Assembly (NCBI GenBank): GCA_964017155.1
Contig: OZ024854.1
Span: forward strand, 69,396,754-69,460,753
DNA from: Oasisia sp. SBJ-2009
Lineage: Eukaryota; Annelida; Polychaeta; Sabellida; Siboglinidae
Reading direction: 5' to 3'
Length of the DNA: 64,000 nt
In this document: positions 60,776 through 64,000 of the stretch, in pieces
Position numbering within the stretch: position 1 is the first letter of the stretch
Layout: every line of letters begins with the position of its first letter
Notes under the pieces: model-generated
Database searches by the model: none
The model's input: only the letters and a program-made list of their open reading frames with translations
Told to the model about the DNA's origin: nothing
Translations under genes and position numbers: made by a program

Positions 60776-61950
60776 AAGGAAGTAAAGTTATGGGAGTGAC
60801 ACAGACTGGACTAAGTCAGGTGCACGAGACAAGAGCAAAGAGAAAGGGTATATAAATTATTAGTGACTTGTGTCACATCCTGTCTCAACATTATAATATG
60901 CTACCATCAGGCAAGAGACTCAAGGCCTTTAGAGGGCAAAGAAAGCAAAGACGTTGAGCAGTTTTATCCCCATGTCAATGCAATTCATCAATCAAACCTA
61001 AATCCGATTTTCAATAAACCTCAAGTTATCAAGATTATCAATAAATTCTAGTTATATTTTAATGTTTATACTCATTTTATAATTTTTGTTGGTTTAAAGA
61101 TGTAATTAAACAATCATTTAATTTAAATCGATATGTTTTATTTTAAATCGGTATATTTATACAACTTTAAAATATTAATTTTAAGTCAATACTTATATAT
61201 TTATGTATCTAAATTGTGTAACCTTGTCACCACCGCCATGACCACTGTGAATGTGTGGAATATTTGTCTGCGACTGCCTATGTAATTACTGTTTTTATGA
61301 ATTTGTACTGACCACAAGACAACGTTCGCTCGTTTGAGAAATTTAATCAACTACCTTATATATAAACGCGGAGACAGTTCGTTTCCCTATGGTATGTTAC
61401 ATTTCTAACGTTCAACAATTAACGGTGACCATGTTTGAACGCCGCTCCACACAAACTGCTTGACATCATAGTACCACGTGATGCGGCAGTTTGACGAGGG
61501 GACATTGTCCCTTCACATTTTGTATTGCTTATTCATAGTGTGAAGGGGAACACAGTCAGTGTAACTGTATTATAGTCGCAGCTTTGTAAGTCTCGAATTC
61601 GTCAATTGATGGATGGCACCTAGATGTAGCAGATCATCTTTTCTGACACTATCGCGACAAGACAATATAAGCTTACCTAACAATGTATGACACGTCCATT
61701 TTCTTTTTAAATAAAGTAGGTACATAGCCGTTGTCATATCACGAAGTTTATTATTTTAGCTTTAACTTTAAAAATTATCGTTCGATGGTGATATTGTTTC
61801 ACTTTGGATTAGCACTTATTGCATCACTTGACAACTCAATAATGGAACAGTTAAGTGCCATTTTTTGGCCGAATCGTTCAAATTGTGATACAAGCAGGAC
61901 ATTTGGTAGGAATGTTCCTTTAGGATCACTCTGCAAGAAAAAGTGCTAGC
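60776..61950. other. Spacer with a possible LINE 3' end
   Basis: 60890-61050 contains a frame with MLPSGKRLKAFRGQRKQRR-like and NPIFNKPQVIKIINKF, which resembles a LINE 3' end, but weakly. The rest is AT-rich with a TATATAAA at 61357. No other gene recognised. Confidence 0.35.
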
Positions 61951-61963
61951 CACGTGGATTTTC

Positions 61964-61995
61964 AACATGGCGGCCATTTTTCCAAGATGGCGGCC
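61964..61995 (+). promoter_or_regulatory. Paired YY1-type motifs
   Basis: AACATGGCGGCCAT (61964-61977) and AAGATGGCGGCC (61984-61995). The second is a perfect match to the known YY1 core AAGATGGCGGC; the first has one mismatch. They lie about 1 kb upstream of the PIN/CXC-family gene start at 62977. Confidence 0.4.
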
Positions 61996-61999
61996 AGGG

Positions 62000-62970
62000 T
62001 ATTAAAAAAACTTGATGAAAAAAACAAAGATGTCGGATTTATTTCATCTTGGTGTCGATTTATAGGTTTTTGACCTTGCTAGAGGTGATTCTTGAGTGTA
62101 TTGGTCAATTTCTTGAACCAATAAATCAATTTTAGAACTTGTGTAACAATAAAGAAGTCAAATGACAACTATTATGCAGGCTTCGAATACAAGTAAATTG
62201 GTTCTCGTTATAGACTAGGAAGGTTAGAATTGCCCCTCCAAAGGACGGCTAATGCCGGGGTAGCAAAAAGGATGAGCTCTCTTTGCCTACTAAATGCCAT
62301 AAATGGCAAGCGAAGCAAAGCCTCTGGCAGTCAAGCTCCAACCCTAGCCTTCTCGTGGCGGGGGTGTTTCCACAAATAGTGGTGGTGCGAAAGGCGAGTC
62401 TCTGGCGCCTGAAAACCAGACAGCTCTGGACATATGAAGCTCATTAGCCAGGTAAAGGCAATTCATCTAGGAGATGGAAAACTCCGAAATAAAACCACTT
62501 GCGACCGAAATGCAGCCACAAGGATCTATAGGACCCAGACATCACAGTGTAACCAGCGATGATGGTGGACCCCAGCCAATATCAACTAAACACAGAAAAA
62601 GATACTGTATGTCATGCAATACCAGGGCACACTGGTGGCATACACTGCTGTGCAACTCAACATGGGGTTCAATGTCAGCTAAACCGTGGGTTTAGTATCC
62701 CAAATGCTATCTAATGAACCCCTCATATGTAAGATAGCCGCACCTGAACCGACAGGATGTGCCAGCGCGGGAGAGCCGAGCCAAGGATAACGGGGTTTTT
62801 ACATGTAATTATCCGGATGGTGTACAGATCGCACGGGTTTTAAATGACATTGGATGAATGATCGGGTTAGGTGTAGGGCAAGTGCATGAACCTAGCTGTA
62901 TCCCATACATCAATTTGCACGAATGCAAGGTGGTAAAAGGATGAACCCTCCACCTTGCCATTCTTAGTCA
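62000..62970. other. Upstream region of the second PIN/CXC-family gene
   Basis: Balanced-composition DNA, unlike the AT-rich spacers. A 73-codon frame at 62474-62695 (MENSEIKPLATEMQPQGSIG, KRYCMSCNTRAHWW) may be a short coding piece, or part of a LINE-like 5' leader with GCGAAAGGCGAGTCTCTGGC, but I cannot assign it. Confidence 0.35.
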
Positions 62971-62976
62971 CAAATT

Positions 62977-64000
62977 ATGGATACTCAAGCAAAATCAAAA
63001 CCACAAATAAACTGGACGAAATATTGCCTCTGTCAGAATGATACAGAGGAAAGGTTAACGTCACCACTAAGTACATTCCAAAGGGAACAGGACTATGCTG
63101 GTTATACCAACATTGCAAACAATGTGCCATTGTTTCATGCCATCAATTGTATGCCGATTTCACTTAATACAGCCAGACTAGATGAAGGGGGTGGTATAGA
63201 AGAAACACTGATGCGAAACAGAGCAAAATATCACCAAAGCTGTAGATTGTTGTTCAATAACACAAAGCAACAAAGGGCACAGAAGAGAGCGACTGCAAGT
63301 ACTTCTACGTGCAGAGAAGAGAACCGCAGTAAGAGGCAAAGAACATCAGATCCACCAAAGCCGTCATCAGTATGCTTTTTGTGTGAAGAAGAGGCCGAAA
63401 CATCAACTTTACGACAAACAATGACAATGCAATTGAATGAAAGACTCAATGAGTGTGCCAGGACTCTGAATGATGGAATGCTCCTCGCAAATCTCTGTGC
63501 CGGCGAAGCTGTTGCGCTGGAGTTGAAATATCATCCTGCTGTTGTAGCTGTATACAATCGAGAAAGAGCCCATCATTATTTGATTAAGCAAGAGCAGAGC
63601 TGCAAAAAGCCAGGTAAAAAGTTTTACCCCATTGCTTTTCCAGAACGTATCCTCTACATCACTGGCACCAGAGCTGCCACCGAGAGAACAGATCCAGTTA
63701 TATTCAGGCTGGCAGATTTATGTACATAGTACAAGCAGAGATTAGAGCAACTCGATGTGGACTCTCCGGACGTGAACTCAACAAGGTTAAAGGAACAGTT
63801 ATTCTCGCATATTCCAGAGCTTGAAACGCATCAGAAAGGATGCGATGTCCTGATAGCACTAAAAAATGACATAGGCTCAATACTTGCTGATGCTAGTAAA
63901 TATGGTGAAGCTATACACTTAGCTAAAGCTGCTGATATCATACGTAAAGGGATGCTTAATCACAAGACCAAATGCAATGATCAGTTCGAGGAAGGATCTG
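62977..64000 (+). pseudogene. N-terminal half of a PIN/CXC-family protein, one in-frame stop, cut by window end
   Basis: Open from ATG 62977 for 250 codons, a TAG at 63727-63729, then open again in the same frame for 90 codons to the window edge. Visible: an N-terminal Cys motif (KYCLCQNDTEE), NRAKYHQSCRLLFNNTK, a basic stretch (REENRSKRQRTS), SVCFLCEEEAE, ERLNECARTLNDGMLLANLC, KYHPAVVAVYNRERAHH. After the stop come YKQRLEQLDVDS, STRLKEQLFSHIPELE and GCDVLIALKNDIGSILADAS. These blocks are, from memory, the conserved N-terminal half of the same unnamed family whose C-terminal half (nuclease-like + CXC) is at 45182-47585. The paired Cys/His residues suggest zinc binding. With only one disabling mutation, this is a much younger copy. 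The nuclease and CXC parts would lie beyond position 64000. Confidence 0.65.

Overview
This window reads as nuclear DNA of an animal, most likely a marine invertebrate with a repeat-rich genome. The one intact gene is a metazoan-type DYRK2 kinase. Most of the remaining coding-like sequence comes from several families of non-LTR retrotransposon (LINE), a tRNA-derived SINE, and a terminal-inverted-repeat (TIR) element carrying a PIN/FEN-like nuclease and CXC-domain protein. I cannot name the species. There are no bacterial operons, rRNAs, convincing tRNA genes or CRISPR arrays.

Layout. 0-9.2 kb: a decayed LINE reverse transcriptase (RT), a 21-bp and a 28-bp minisatellite, then a nearly full-length but broken RTE-like LINE on the minus strand. 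9.2-31 kb: almost continuous tandem arrays with periods of 19, 38, 42, 45, 6, 31/62, 11, 49-52, 5, 7, 4, 24 and 25 bp, separated by short spacers in which I recognise little (one frameshifted THAP-like zinc finger, one 112-bp foldback element). 33.7-35.4 kb: DYRK2, single-exon, minus strand. 36-40.6 kb: microsatellites, a SINE and a 31-bp array. 41-43.2 kb: a jockey/CR1-like LINE with an AT microsatellite inside its RT. 44-48 kb: the TIR element, itself hit by a second SINE. 48.5-61 kb: at least seven further LINE fragments, long simple repeats and two candidate exons of unknown genes. 61-64 kb: the N-terminal half of a second member of the PIN/CXC family, running off the window.

Adding up the listed arrays gives roughly 20 kb, about a third of the window. 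Many long open frames are by-products of tandem repeats whose period is a multiple of three (45, 24) or whose units lack stops; they are not annotated as genes.

The most interesting system is the PIN/FEN-like + CXC protein family. One copy is bounded by about 150-bp degenerate inverted repeats, and a second copy begins at the right edge. The acidic residues line up with the metal-binding constellation of FEN/XPG nucleases, and the C-terminus is a Cys-rich CXC DNA-binding module. This suggests a mobile element whose enzyme is not one of the standard DDE transposases. Both copies here are disabled.
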